A stretch of DNA of 64,000 bases from Kosakonia sp. SMBL-WEM22 (GCF_014490785.1 NZ_CP051488.1:2852001-2916000); one strand, 5' to 3'; numbered from the stretch's first letter, positions 24,212 through 31,508 are shown. Notes: generated from the letters alone by a model not told the origin. Numbers and translations: made by a program.

Positions 24212-25207
24212 ATGGAAAATCATGACGTTTATATTTATACAGGTGATATTCATCGGGATGGTTACCAAGACCTCACCAATGAAATAAAGAAACGAAAAAC
24301 TAAACATGGCTTGAGAAAAGATGTTATCTTCTGCGTCGCTACTTATGGCGGGGATCCCAACGCTGGCTATCGTATTGGTCGTGCTTTGCAGCATAACTAT
24401 GACAAAGTCACGTTGTTAGTGGTTGGTCCCTGCAAAAGTGCTGGTACGTTAATAGCAATTGCTGCCGACAAACTAGTCATCGGAGACATGGGTGAGTTAG
24501 GCCCATTGGACATCCAGCTGAAAAAAAATGACGAAATTGGTGAGATGAGCTCTGGCTTAGCCATCATGACAGCTTTAGATGCGTTAAAAGATCGCTCTAT
24601 TTCAGCGTTTAACTCTCATCTAGTTAAGATAAGATACGAGAATCAGATAAGTACTAAGATGTCTGCTGATATAGCGACTAGACTTACTGAAGCCTTAGTA
24701 TCTCCGATGGCTGCTCAAATTGATCCTATCAAGTTGGGTGAGCATCAAAGAGCTATGAGCATTGCCATTACTTATGGCCAACGTCTAACAGCTAAGTCCA
24801 GCAGCCTCAAAGAAGGGGCACTGGTTAAGCTGATAGCTTCTTATCCTTCACATGGGTTTGTGATTGATCGTAAAGAAGCAAAAGAGCTTTTTAAATGCGT
24901 AGAGAGTCCGACCGGATTAACCGAAATGCTCTACGAATTATTCTGCGATAAAATTCATGATGGTGACATAGCTACTTATGGGAAACCCAAAGTTGTTGAT
25001 TTCACTCATGATACAGATGATAAAGAGGAAGATACCGATGCCAAAGAATCTGCAACCGGAAATGGAAATACTCAACAAAATGTTGGAAAGCCAGATCCAG
25101 GAAAGCCAAGATCTGGCAAGACAAGCAGAGCAAAATCTAAACGAAATCAAGCGTCAGTTGGAACCATACCAGTTCAACAACCTGATGGACAACAACCTGA
25201 GACGTGA
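24212..25207 (+). CDS. SDH/Clp-fold serine peptidase
   Basis: 331 residues. The N-terminal 230 residues fit the Clp-fold serine proteinase group related to ClpP and SppA: VATYGGDPNAGYRIG (oxyanion-type glycines at 46-47), nucleophile region GPCKSAGT with Ser76, and GELGPLDIQL at 94-103. No signal peptide, so cytoplasmic. The last 65 residues are low complexity (Asp/Glu, then Lys/Pro/Gln) and overlap another ORF. The gene is AT-rich, has its own terminator, and points against the surrounding early genes, marking it as cargo. Substrate unknown; a defence or lysogeny role is inference. Confidence 0.82.
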   Translation: MENHDVYIYTGDIHRDGYQDLTNEIKKRKTKHGLRKDVIFCVATYGGDPNAGYRIGRALQHNYDKVTLLVVGPCKSAGTLIAIAADKLVIGDMGELGPLDIQLKKNDEIGEMSSGLAIMTALDALKDRSISAFNSHLVKIRYENQISTKMSADIATRLTEALVSPMAAQIDPIKLGEHQRAMSIAITYGQRLTAKSSSLKEGALVKLIASYPSHGFVIDRKEAKELFKCVESPTGLTEMLYELFCDKIHDGDIATYGKPKVVDFTHDTDDKEEDTDAKESATGNGNTQQNVGKPDPGKPRSGKTSRAKSKRNQASVGTIPVQQPDGQQPET

Positions 25208-25223
25208 GCTCTTTGCCCTCTAA
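25038..25223 (+). CDS. Overlapping small coiled-coil ORF
   Basis: 61 residues from ATG 25038, preceded by GAGGAAGATACCG, a strong ribosome binding site inside the peptidase gene. The frame (+1 relative to it) encodes a heptad-rich helix (MEILNKMLESQIQESQDLAR, QNLNEIKRQLEPYQ). It extends 16 bases beyond the peptidase stop. The good binding site and regular coiled coil argue it is translated. It may be a partner or regulator of the peptidase. Confidence 0.6.
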   Translation: MPKNLQPEMEILNKMLESQIQESQDLARQAEQNLNEIKRQLEPYQFNNLMDNNLRRELFAL

Positions 25224-25235
25224 ACGTATCTTTTG

Positions 25236-25264
25236 AACCCGGCCTCAAGCCGGGTTTTCTCTTT
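25236..25264 (+). terminator. Terminator of the peptidase operon
   Basis: AACCCGGC-CTCAA-GCCGGGTT hairpin followed by TTCTCTTTC on the plus strand. Confidence 0.8.
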
Positions 25265-25305
25265 CACTTTTTTATTATTTGCTAAATAACTCCGCGTTAT
25301 CTCTC

Positions 25306-25572
25306 TCACGCGTACTTCTCCATAGCAGTGGCCAGCGAACGGGCAGCGGTTACGATCACCGGTACCGGCATTTTCTCCAGCCACATCCGGTTGATGTGGA
25401 ACTTCAGGTGTCGCTGGTGGTGCGCCGGGAGATCCTCGGCGCTTTCAACCTGTGCGTAAACGAGTCCTACCTCAGCAGGCCAGACCGTTTGCGGCACGTC
25501 CGCCAGCAGCAGGTTCTCCAGCTCGATGATGCGGCTGGTGGCGTATTGCAGGAGCGGATCGGTAATGCTCAT
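25306..25572 (-). CDS. Hypothetical early phage protein
   Basis: 88 residues (MSITDPLLQYATSRIIELEN, C-terminal VIVTAARSLATAMEKYA). It is the last gene of the leftward replication operon before the cargo cassette and overlaps the next gene upstream by 4 bases. Helical, no recognised domain. Confidence 0.7.
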   Translation of the reverse strand: MSITDPLLQYATSRIIELENLLLADVPQTVWPAEVGLVYAQVESAEDLPAHHQRHLKFHINRMWLEKMPVPVIVTAARSLATAMEKYA

Positions 25573-25922
25573 GCAGCAAGCTCCTTTCGGCTAAGCCCCA
25601 TCAACGCATCATGAAGAGCCCTTGCACCTACTTCTCGTTGAGCAGCAACTTCGTAGCTAATGCCGTTCGTCTCCATGATGCAGTCCCTGTCGAGATATTC
25701 AGAGCATTCATCCAGCACCTTGGTGATATCTTGCTGCTGCAGGGCCGCCAGCGCATCACGCTGTTTAGCCGTTTCGCGCAGCGCAGCCGTAGTGCAATCT
25801 AGCCGCTCGGCCAGGCGAGACATCATTTTTGCGATTTCGATGATCGGCGTGTTGCTGGTCATTGCCTTCGCAAACTCATGGCCAACCGCAATCAGCTCTT
25901 TGTTGTTAAGTGATTCACTCAT
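25569..25922 (-). CDS. Hypothetical early phage protein (Ea-type helical)
   Basis: 117 residues, starting MSESLNNKELIAVGHEFAKA; central coiled-coil-like region TAALRETAKQRDALAALQQQ, then DRDCIMETNGISYEVAAQRE. This style is shared with lambda ea22-like accessory proteins. Overlaps both neighbours by 4 bases, so translationally coupled. Confidence 0.7.
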   Translation of the reverse strand: MSESLNNKELIAVGHEFAKAMTSNTPIIEIAKMMSRLAERLDCTTAALRETAKQRDALAALQQQDITKVLDECSEYLDRDCIMETNGISYEVAAQREVGARALHDALMGLSRKELAA

Positions 25923-26248
25923 GCCCGCGCACTCCCAAAAATTTTATGAATTTCGTAGCCCTGCCAGTTCTGACGGCATACATCGGCCGCTGATGGCGCT
26001 GCTGGTCTCCGCGGCTTCGGCTGCTTGATTTTTTCCTGCCAGCGCTGCACCAGCTGGTATTCCGGATGCTTCGGTTTGCCGATATTTTTGACGATCCCGG
26101 CCATACCCAGCCGCTTGAGACGGTCGTAGGCCTCACGGATGTCGCAGCAGAGCAGCTTACGGATCTGGCGGGGCGTTGCCGGTCCGTTTGTCTCGATGAA
26201 TTCCACGATGGCCTTTTGCTTTGGTTTTAAGCGGTTGCACACGGTCAA
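25919..26248 (-). CDS. Winged-helix phage protein of the replication operon
   Basis: 109 residues. The N-terminal half looks like a winged helix (KPKQKAIVEFIETNGPATPR, QIRKLLCCDIREAYDRLKRL) and the C-terminal tail is basic. It follows the P-like gene with a 4-base overlap. It may bind DNA in replication or control; not assigned further. Confidence 0.7.
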   Translation of the reverse strand: MTVCNRLKPKQKAIVEFIETNGPATPRQIRKLLCCDIREAYDRLKRLGMAGIVKNIGKPKHPEYQLVQRWQEKIKQPKPRRPAAPSAADVCRQNWQGYEIHKIFGSARA

Positions 26249-26934
26249 ACCCTCCCCTGCGCCTGGCGGCGCTTGTACTCGGCCATCAGCATCTCTGCGG
26301 GTGTTGGTCCCCGGTCCTGGTTCGGTGCTGCCAGTGCACGGCGGACCGGCGGGATTGGCTTACCTTCGGCAACACGCTTTTCCCAGTGCGCCAGTAGATG
26401 ACCGGCTTCGCTGAGCAGCTCTTTCTCATTCATCTGGCGATCAACGCCCCGGCGGCGCAGCTCCAAGCAAACGTGATACAGCAGCGGCTGTGGCCACGGA
26501 TATTGCTCGCTGGTGGGGTATTTGAAGACGAGCTTCCTCCACTTCCAAAACTCGGTCATGACATCCGCCGGGCTGACACCTAACAGACCCTTGCCCTCAC
26601 GGCACCAGGCCACAAACTGCCCCGGCGACGGCCAGAACGGTGAAACACTGGCTCGCGCCTTCTGCATCCCCGCCACCAGTTGTTCGCGGCTGCGGATGCC
26701 GTTTTCGGCGAACGTAGCGATCCACTGCTGTTTGGCCGTACGCTCATCCGCTTCGCTGCGCAGGTTGGTCTGCGTGGCCGCCGGAAAAACTTGCTTGAGT
26801 TGGCTGAACAGGAGATCTACCATGCGCTCGGCGTCGCTGTTGATCACCTTGGCCTGTTCGCGGCAGCTGCCAGCCATGCGCGCCAGCATTTCGCCGTCGC
26901 GGTTCTGCACTGCGTGAAACAGTTCTTGGTTCAT
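26245..26934 (-). CDS. P: Replication protein P (lambda P-like)
   Basis: 229 residues. KVINSDAERMVDLLFSQLKQ, FPAATQTNLRSEADERTAKQ and SPFWPSPGQFVAWCREG are typical of the Phage_lambda_P family, the loader that recruits host DnaB helicase to the phage origin through O. It overlaps the O-like gene by 4 bases. C-terminal GPTPAEMLMAEYKRR is a family feature. Confidence 0.92.
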   Translation of the reverse strand: MNQELFHAVQNRDGEMLARMAGSCREQAKVINSDAERMVDLLFSQLKQVFPAATQTNLRSEADERTAKQQWIATFAENGIRSREQLVAGMQKARASVSPFWPSPGQFVAWCREGKGLLGVSPADVMTEFWKWRKLVFKYPTSEQYPWPQPLLYHVCLELRRRGVDRQMNEKELLSEAGHLLAHWEKRVAEGKPIPPVRRALAAPNQDRGPTPAEMLMAEYKRRQAQGRV

Positions 26935-27920
26935 ATGAAATCCTTCCAGGCTTCAGGGCTGTTCCAGTGCGCGTCACTGGCCGGGGTTTCGTTGACAGGC
27001 TTACGGTTTCGATCCTCACGGTGCAGCACCAAGGTGTCCCACTGCTTACGCAGCTTCGCGGGCGAGAGAATGTTTTTGTGCCAGAACGAATCCTGCGCAG
27101 CCCACTTGAACAGCTGACAGATCTCGCGATGCGTGCGGCCGTCGAGCTGGCGCAGCATGCGGATGTCATTTGCCCAGGTGGTCAGGTTCGGTTTCTTCAG
27201 TGAAGGTTTAGTTAGGTTGCGTAGCGCGAGCATCCACTCAGCACACTGCAGATCTTCAGTCGTGCCCCACTTGTCACCAGCCGGGGTCTGAACTGCAGCA
27301 TCAGGAAGAGATTTGGATTTTTTCTGACGATCATTAAATACGTTAGTATTTAATATTACTTCTTGTTCATGATGCGCGGGCTTAAGCGCGCCCTTATGCT
27401 CGCTGTTATGCGCGGCATCAACCTCTGAAGCCGCGCCGTTACTGGGTTCGTTATGCGCGCAGTTATGCTCGCTGTTATGCGCGGTGTTATGCGCGGGTAA
27501 ATCGTCCATTTTTTGAGCATAAAACACGTAATTAGTGATGGTAATCACCGTTCCCTTCCGGCGTTCTCCGGCGGTGGTAATCATCCCTTCGCGCTCAAAA
27601 AAGGCGAGCATACGGTCCACTGCGTGACGGCTGGTGGGTTGCCCGTTCCGGTCGCATAAATCCAGCCCCAGATCGGCTGTGGTGGTCACCAGTTGTCCGG
27701 TCTGCAATGGCCACTGACAGCCCTTGAAGTTAGCCGTATAGGGCTGTCTCGCAGCAGTAAGAAGCAGGTTTTCCCACAGGGTGCGAAGATATACGTCCTT
27801 CGCCCAGGACTGCTTCAGTACACTCCGGTACAACGGGATGAAACCGGTCTTCTGGTTCTCCATCCTGTTGCTCCTGGCGGCAGTACGTGCCGCAAAATCC
27901 GCGTAAGCGACATTTGACAT
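26931..27920 (-). CDS. O: Replication initiation protein O-like, with embedded origin repeats
   Basis: 329 residues from ATG 27920 with AAAGGGGCATAGCT upstream. The N-terminal domain (GFIPLYRSVLKQSWAKDVYL, RQPYTANFKGCQWPLQTGQL) is a phage replication-initiator winged helix; the C-terminal half (NILSPAKLRKQWDTLV) is DnaT-like and probably contacts P. The hinge around residues 140-190 is encoded by repeats, giving AHN and EHN tripeptides, and is the likely replication origin as in lambda O. Confidence 0.88.
   Translation of the reverse strand: MSNVAYADFAARTAARSNRMENQKTGFIPLYRSVLKQSWAKDVYLRTLWENLLLTAARQPYTANFKGCQWPLQTGQLVTTTADLGLDLCDRNGQPTSRHAVDRMLAFFEREGMITTAGERRKGTVITITNYVFYAQKMDDLPAHNTAHNSEHNCAHNEPSNGAASEVDAAHNSEHKGALKPAHHEQEVILNTNVFNDRQKKSKSLPDAAVQTPAGDKWGTTEDLQCAEWMLALRNLTKPSLKKPNLTTWANDIRMLRQLDGRTHREICQLFKWAAQDSFWHKNILSPAKLRKQWDTLVLHREDRNRKPVNETPASDAHWNSPEAWKDFI
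27321..27497. other. Candidate prophage replication origin (iterons plus AT-rich block)
   Basis: Six copies of TTATGC(G/T)CG begin at 27394, 27406, 27451, 27463, 27475 and 27487, spaced by 12 bases within groups; a 22-base direct repeat occurs at 27394-27415 and 27463-27484. Next to them (27321-27365) is a strongly AT-rich block with ATTAAATACG and TATTTAATATT. Iterons beside an AT-rich unwinding region inside the O gene is the lambda ori arrangement. Confidence 0.7.
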
Positions 27921-27922
27921 AG

Positions 27923-28051
27923 CTATGCCCCTTTCGCCTGGTGTTTTAAATAAGCGTTTGTCATAATGACCTCGCAGTTGCTGTCCGTAATTGCACCCGA
28001 AAGCCGTTGCTGTCTCACCAGCGCGGCTTTCACCATTTTTAGCCCTGTCAT
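27923..28051 (-). CDS. Small early phage protein
   Basis: 42 residues from ATG 28051 (MTGLKMVKAALVRQQRLSGA, ending KHQAKGA), with GGGGGC upstream. It overlaps the stop of the YdaT-like gene (TATGA) and sits just before the O-like gene. Upstream extension of the frame is a shadow. Function unknown. Confidence 0.6.
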   Translation of the reverse strand: MTGLKMVKAALVRQQRLSGAITDSNCEVIMTNAYLKHQAKGA

Positions 28052-28617
28052 ACTGCCCCCAGCATTGAAGTAACGATCGTCATTAGTGTCCCTGTCTGCT
28101 CTGGTATTAGCCGGAACAGCGACGCGATACCCTCGCTCACCTCTTTCAGCTTCTGATGTTCTGGTACGTTGAGCAGAACGGCCTGTTTTGCTTCGGCGCA
28201 CTCTTTCATCGCTTCAGCAATAAGCTCGGCCTTTGTCTTTCCACTGATTAGCCCAAACCGGCGCGCTACCTGCTCGTTATCACGGGCCATCACATCGATG
28301 ATGACCGGGATAAGCTGCAGCAGATTTTTGTCGTTCTTCGGGCCGGGATCGTTAATCATCCGAAAAAAATTCTGCTTGGTGTTGTGCTCCGAACCGGCCA
28401 GTAATAGGCCGCGGCCGCCCCGAGCTATCCACTCCTTGGCCACCAGCTGCGAGATGTGTAGCTGAGCAGAACCTGGAGTGGCCCGGTTCCATGCCTTCAC
28501 TGCTTCCCGAATATGGTTGAGCTTACAGTTATTGCGCGGAACGCCTTGATAATTCGATCTCAGCGGAGCGGACAGCCCACTGCTATCATCATGAAAACCT
28601 AATGTTTGCATGGTCAT
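28048..28617 (-). CDS. YdaT/CII-like regulator
   Basis: 189 residues, AGGAGCA before the ATG. The part NHIREAVKAWNRATPGSAQL, then KQNFFRMINDPGPKNDKNLL and LIPVIIDVMA resembles YdaT proteins of Rac-type prophages, which lie beside YdaS and act as CII-like regulators; they were earlier labelled toxins because overexpression harms the host. It follows the Cro-like gene by 5 bases on the pR transcript. Confidence 0.72.
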   Translation of the reverse strand: MTMQTLGFHDDSSGLSAPLRSNYQGVPRNNCKLNHIREAVKAWNRATPGSAQLHISQLVAKEWIARGGRGLLLAGSEHNTKQNFFRMINDPGPKNDKNLLQLIPVIIDVMARDNEQVARRFGLISGKTKAELIAEAMKECAEAKQAVLLNVPEHQKLKEVSEGIASLFRLIPEQTGTLMTIVTSMLGAV

Positions 28618-28622
28618 TGCTC

Positions 28623-28841
28623 CTACTTAGGTAAACCATCAGTGGGGTTCGGGTAGATATCGGGGCGCAGTTCATGGGGAGTGACGCCGGTGACTGCATA
28701 AATTTGCAGGACGCGATCTGCAGGAACGACACCTCGATAGCGATTCCGCCAATGGCTGACAGTCATGGCACTAACGGTTAGTAATTCGGCTAAGCGGGTG
28801 GCGGTTCCTGCTTTGGTAATGGCTTTATCAATAGCTTTCAT
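28623..28841 (-). CDS. Cro-like regulator (YdaS family)
   Basis: 72 residues from ATG 28841 with GGAG upstream (MKAIDKAITKAGTATRLAEL). The helix-turn-helix LAELLTVSAMTVSHWRNRYR is of the YdaS/Cro type. It is the first gene of the leftward pR operon and diverges from the repressor across the operator cluster. Expected to bind the same operators and favour lytic growth. Confidence 0.85.
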   Translation of the reverse strand: MKAIDKAITKAGTATRLAELLTVSAMTVSHWRNRYRGVVPADRVLQIYAVTGVTPHELRPDIYPNPTDGLPK

Positions 28842-28866
28842 AATTAGCTCCAGTGGCAACAACTCA

Positions 28867-28895
28867 ATTAAACAAAATGTTTATTGATAAGTCAA
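28867..28895 (-). promoter_or_regulatory. pR-like early promoter
   Basis: Minus strand TTGACT (28895-28890), 17-base spacer, TTTAAT (28872-28867). The spacer contains the perfect operator TAAACAAAATGTTTA, so repressor bound there would block polymerase. Confidence 0.85.
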
Positions 28896-28930
28896 CATTT
28901 TGAATATTGAGCTAATAAACTTTTGGTTTA
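28869..28930. promoter_or_regulatory. Right operator cluster (three sites)
   Basis: TAAACAAAATGTTTA at 28869-28883 (perfect), TCAACATTTTGAATA at 28892-28906 (degenerate) and TAAACTTTTGGTTTA at 28916-28930. Centres are 23 and 24 bp apart, about two helix turns, allowing cooperative repressor binding as at lambda OR1-OR3. Confidence 0.78.
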
Positions 28931-28934
28931 GAAT
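28907..28934 (+). promoter_or_regulatory. Repressor maintenance promoter (pRM-like)
   Basis: TTGAGC, 16-base spacer, TAGAAT, with predicted start of transcription at about the repressor ATG (28941). No Shine-Dalgarno sequence lies before the ATG, so the message is probably leaderless, as lambda cI from pRM is. Confidence 0.55.
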
Positions 28935-28940
28935 TCGTCC

Positions 28941-29333
28941 ATGAAAGAAAAAACTCATCAGATCAACCACCCACAAGTTCAAAGACTTAATGAGATCCTT
29001 GAGCTTAAGAATTTGACCAAGTCAGACATGGCCCGCATTTGTGGCGTCAGTGCTCAGTCGGTCAATAACTGGTTCGTACGTGGGACGATTGGGAAAAGTT
29101 CAGCCATAAAGCTGGCGGATGCGCTTGGGGTTAGCCTTGAGTGGATTCTTGGCCAGGAGGTTGGTGAGAAAGACGGGCTTAAGCCGGACGAACAGCGCCT
29201 GCTCGAACTCTACCGCCAGTTGCCGGAAGAAGAGCAACAGAACATGCTTCGCATCTTCGCGATTCGCTTGAAAGAACTGGATGAGTTGTATGAGAGATAT
29301 ATGAAAGGGCGGATTCGGTCGCAGGAAGGTTAA
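28941..29333 (+). CDS. Prophage repressor (short CI/RacR-like)
   Basis: 130 residues. Helix-turn-helix at about 22-62 (KSDMARICGVSAQSVNNWFV, IKLADALGVSLEWILG). The C-terminal part is a short charged helix (LLELYRQLPEEEQQNMLRIF) with no S24 Ala-Gly site or Ser/Lys dyad, so RecA-stimulated self-cleavage is not expected. It is divergent from the Cro-like gene and flanked by operators, which identifies it as the lysogeny repressor. Confidence 0.85.
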   Translation: MKEKTHQINHPQVQRLNEILELKNLTKSDMARICGVSAQSVNNWFVRGTIGKSSAIKLADALGVSLEWILGQEVGEKDGLKPDEQRLLELYRQLPEEEQQNMLRIFAIRLKELDELYERYMKGRIRSQEG

Positions 29334-29499
29334 TGCTGTCTTAATCAAACTCTGTAACTTAGCAAAACGTTGTTATGAACTGATTTTTAGTATTATTGTG
29401 AAGTAGTCGAGCATTGGATGCCTAATTCGATTGACGGCAGCTCTACCCTACTCAACAATGCAGTTGTGTTTATATGTATTCTTTAAAGCAGGTGGTGGC

Positions 29500-30639
29500 A
29501 TGGCCGTTGTTGAACTTCAATTGTCCAGAACGATGATTGATTGGATAGCAGACACCCAAGGACTTTCTCTCGAGGCCCTTGCGGAGCAGGTCATGCCTAA
29601 AAAAACTCATAAATTTCTCAATGGTATCGTTAATAAATCTGGGGCGGAAAAACTTGCGAAAATTGGTGGGGTTCCTTTTGGTTTTCTTTTCCTCGATACG
29701 CCTCCGATAGCAGAACCCCCTAAAATTCCTGACTTACGCCAAACATTCGATTCTCAAGCCTTGGGTAAAAACTTCTTTGATGTTTATCATGACATTGAGT
29801 ATAAACTCGAATGGTATAAAGAATATTTAAAGGAAAATGGCAGTGACCAGGAAATTGAATTCATAGGTAAATTTAAATATCATAAAAACTTATCCCCTGA
29901 AATCGTTGCTCAGGATATTGTTAATACAATTAAGTTTAGTCTTGAAAAAGAAATCAAAGCAGTAACTATTGATAGCTATTTCTCTAAAGCCTCCAAATTG
30001 ATAGAAAACGCTGGTATTTTAGTATTTAAAAATGGCGTTGTCGGTAACAATAACAATAGAAAGTTAGATACCAAAGAATTCAGAGGCTTTTGCATAGCAG
30101 ATAGCATTGCACCTATTGTTTTCGTAAATGCTTCAGATGCAATGTCTGCTCAAGTCTTTACACTATTCCATGAAGTTGCTCATTTATGGTTAGGAGTTGA
30201 TGGTGTTTCTGGTTGGGATACTGAGAAAAGCGTTGAGGCTTTTTGCAATAAGGTAGCGGCAGAAATACTCATGCCCCGTTCTTTATTCATGTCTGCCTGG
30301 AACGCTGATTTCGATGAAGATGATGTATATAAAATTAAAAATGTATCTCGCCAATTCAAAGTTAGTAACTTTGCCTGTGCAATTAGAGCATTACAATTAG
30401 GGCTCATAGATAGCAGTACACTTGAATATATAAAATTCGAAGCTAACAACAAGCCTAAAAGAGAATCCTCTGGCGGTTCCTTTTTCAACACACTTCCAGT
30501 CCGAAACAGCCATAAATTAACAAATATAATAGTTTCTCGCGCAATGTCTCAACAATTGCCACTCCGAGAAGCGGGTGTTCTGCTAAATGTAAAAGCAGAT
30601 ACAGTAGTTGATTTTCATAAAAATAGAGAATCTCTATGA
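29500..30639 (+). CDS. XRE-ImmA fusion metallopeptidase (partner of DUF4411)
   Basis: 379 residues from ATG 29500 with AGGTGGTGGC upstream; a longer frame lacks a binding site. Residues 1-60 look like an XRE-type domain (LSLEALAEQVMPKKTHKFLN), then FGFLFLDTPP, and an ImmA-type zinc site HEVAH at 224-228 followed by FCNKVAAEILMPRSLF. Such proteins are found with DUF4411 PIN-like genes in toxin-antitoxin-like pairs. Its stop overlaps the next start (ATGA). AT-rich. It occupies the position of lambda rexAB, downstream of the repressor, so it should be expressed in the lysogen. Confidence 0.85.
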   Translation: MAVVELQLSRTMIDWIADTQGLSLEALAEQVMPKKTHKFLNGIVNKSGAEKLAKIGGVPFGFLFLDTPPIAEPPKIPDLRQTFDSQALGKNFFDVYHDIEYKLEWYKEYLKENGSDQEIEFIGKFKYHKNLSPEIVAQDIVNTIKFSLEKEIKAVTIDSYFSKASKLIENAGILVFKNGVVGNNNNRKLDTKEFRGFCIADSIAPIVFVNASDAMSAQVFTLFHEVAHLWLGVDGVSGWDTEKSVEAFCNKVAAEILMPRSLFMSAWNADFDEDDVYKIKNVSRQFKVSNFACAIRALQLGLIDSSTLEYIKFEANNKPKRESSGGSFFNTLPVRNSHKLTNIIVSRAMSQQLPLREAGVLLNVKADTVVDFHKNRESL

Positions 30640-31147
30640 ATCCAAGTGGGAAATTTTTAATTGACAGTAACGTCTTCATAGAGGCGAAAAACTTTGCTTA
30701 TAATTTTCATTATTGCAAAATTTTCTGGGATTTTCTCCTTGCTTTGCATGGTAAGGGATTGGTCTATAGTATTAATGCTGTAAAAAAGAACTATGCATCA
30801 AAGAGGATCCTTTGTATCACTGGATTAAAGATGAAATTCCACCATCATTTTTTGAAAATGAACTTACTTCAATTACTAATTATGCGAAACTTATTAATTG
30901 GTCAATGACATTGGATGTTACACCGAAGGCTAAAAGTGATTTTGCAAATCAAGATAAAGCTGATGCATTTCTGATTGCACACGCCATGACCCATGGCTTT
31001 ACTATAATTACCCATGAGAGGCCATCTGGCGGCACTCCTAAAAAACGAATAATGATCCCAGATGCCGCTGCAATACATGGAGTAAAGACGCTGACACTTT
31101 ATGAGTTTCTTCCAACCTATGCGAGCCATAATTTTTCATTAAAATAA
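30636..31147 (+). CDS. DUF4411 PIN-like toxin, reading frame interrupted at an A_AAA_AAG site
   Basis: The first frame gives FLIDSNVFIEAKNFAYNFHY, FWDFLLALHGKGLVYSINAVKK (PIN-type first acidic residue Asp). The family sequence continues in the -1 frame as ELCIKEDPLYHWIKDEIPPS, then NQDKADAFLIAHAMTHGFTI and ITHERPSGGTPKKRIMIPDA to 31147. The switch falls on GTA AAA AAG (heptamer 30782-30788), and slipping back one base restores the protein exactly, about 170 residues. Either one A was lost from a seven-A run or the gene uses -1 frameshifting. Without it, the first frame stops at 30908. Confidence 0.75.
30782..30788 (+). promoter_or_regulatory. A_AAA_AAG slippery heptamer in DUF4411 gene
   Basis: Same heptamer and phase as the dnaX frameshift site. 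Downstream, CAAAG-AGGATC-CTTTG can form a weak hairpin about 10 bases away. No clear upstream Shine-Dalgarno-like stimulator at the usual distance. Confidence 0.5.
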
Positions 31148-31150
31148 AAT

Positions 31151-31176
31151 AACCCGGCCATCGCGCCGGGTTTTTT
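31151..31176 (+). terminator. Terminator of repressor operon
   Basis: AACCCGGC-CATCGC-GCCGGGTT followed by a T-run, just after the DUF4411 stop. Confidence 0.88.
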
Positions 31177-31226
31177 ATACCCTCTCCTACCAGCTCAGCC
31201 GACGGACCAACACTCCGAACTTCCCG

Positions 31227-31255
31227 ATCCCGACCTTAGCGTCGGGATTTTTTTT
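31227..31255 (+). terminator. Second terminator, rightward
   Basis: Perfect stem ATCCCGAC-CTTAGC-GTCGGGAT followed by seven T. Two terminators in series insulate pL from the repressor operon. Confidence 0.88.
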
Positions 31256-31294
31256 GCCTGCAACTCACAATTTCTCTTTTAAGCCACCTGTTAT

Positions 31295-31355
31295 TAAACT
31301 TTTTGTTTATCTATAATTACTCATTTAGTTGACACGGGTTTAAACATTGTGTTTA
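31295..31355. promoter_or_regulatory. Left operator cluster
   Basis: TAAACTTTTTGTTTA at 31295-31309 and TAAACATTGTGTTTA at 31341-31355 match the right-cluster sites; a degenerate TACTCATTTAGTTGA at 31318-31332 lies midway. Spacing is again about 23 bp, mirroring the OL/OR layout. Confidence 0.75.
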
Positions 31356-31357
31356 AT
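31329..31357 (+). promoter_or_regulatory. pL-like early promoter
   Basis: TTGACA, 17-base spacer, TTTAAT. The spacer holds operator TAAACATTGTGTTTA. Drives the recombination/excision operon. The 150-base leader 31358-31508 shows no gene. Confidence 0.88.
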
Positions 31358-31508
31358 CTCTCTCACCAAGACGCACCACGAACCACCCAGGCATGGAGCC
31401 CACGAAGTAGCCGCCGACGGCATACGAATAGTCGGATGAGGTGGAGTTAATAACGCGCATCAGGTGTAAACGTTCCGCTGGCCGGCGATAAGGCAAACGA
31501 GGGTGAGA

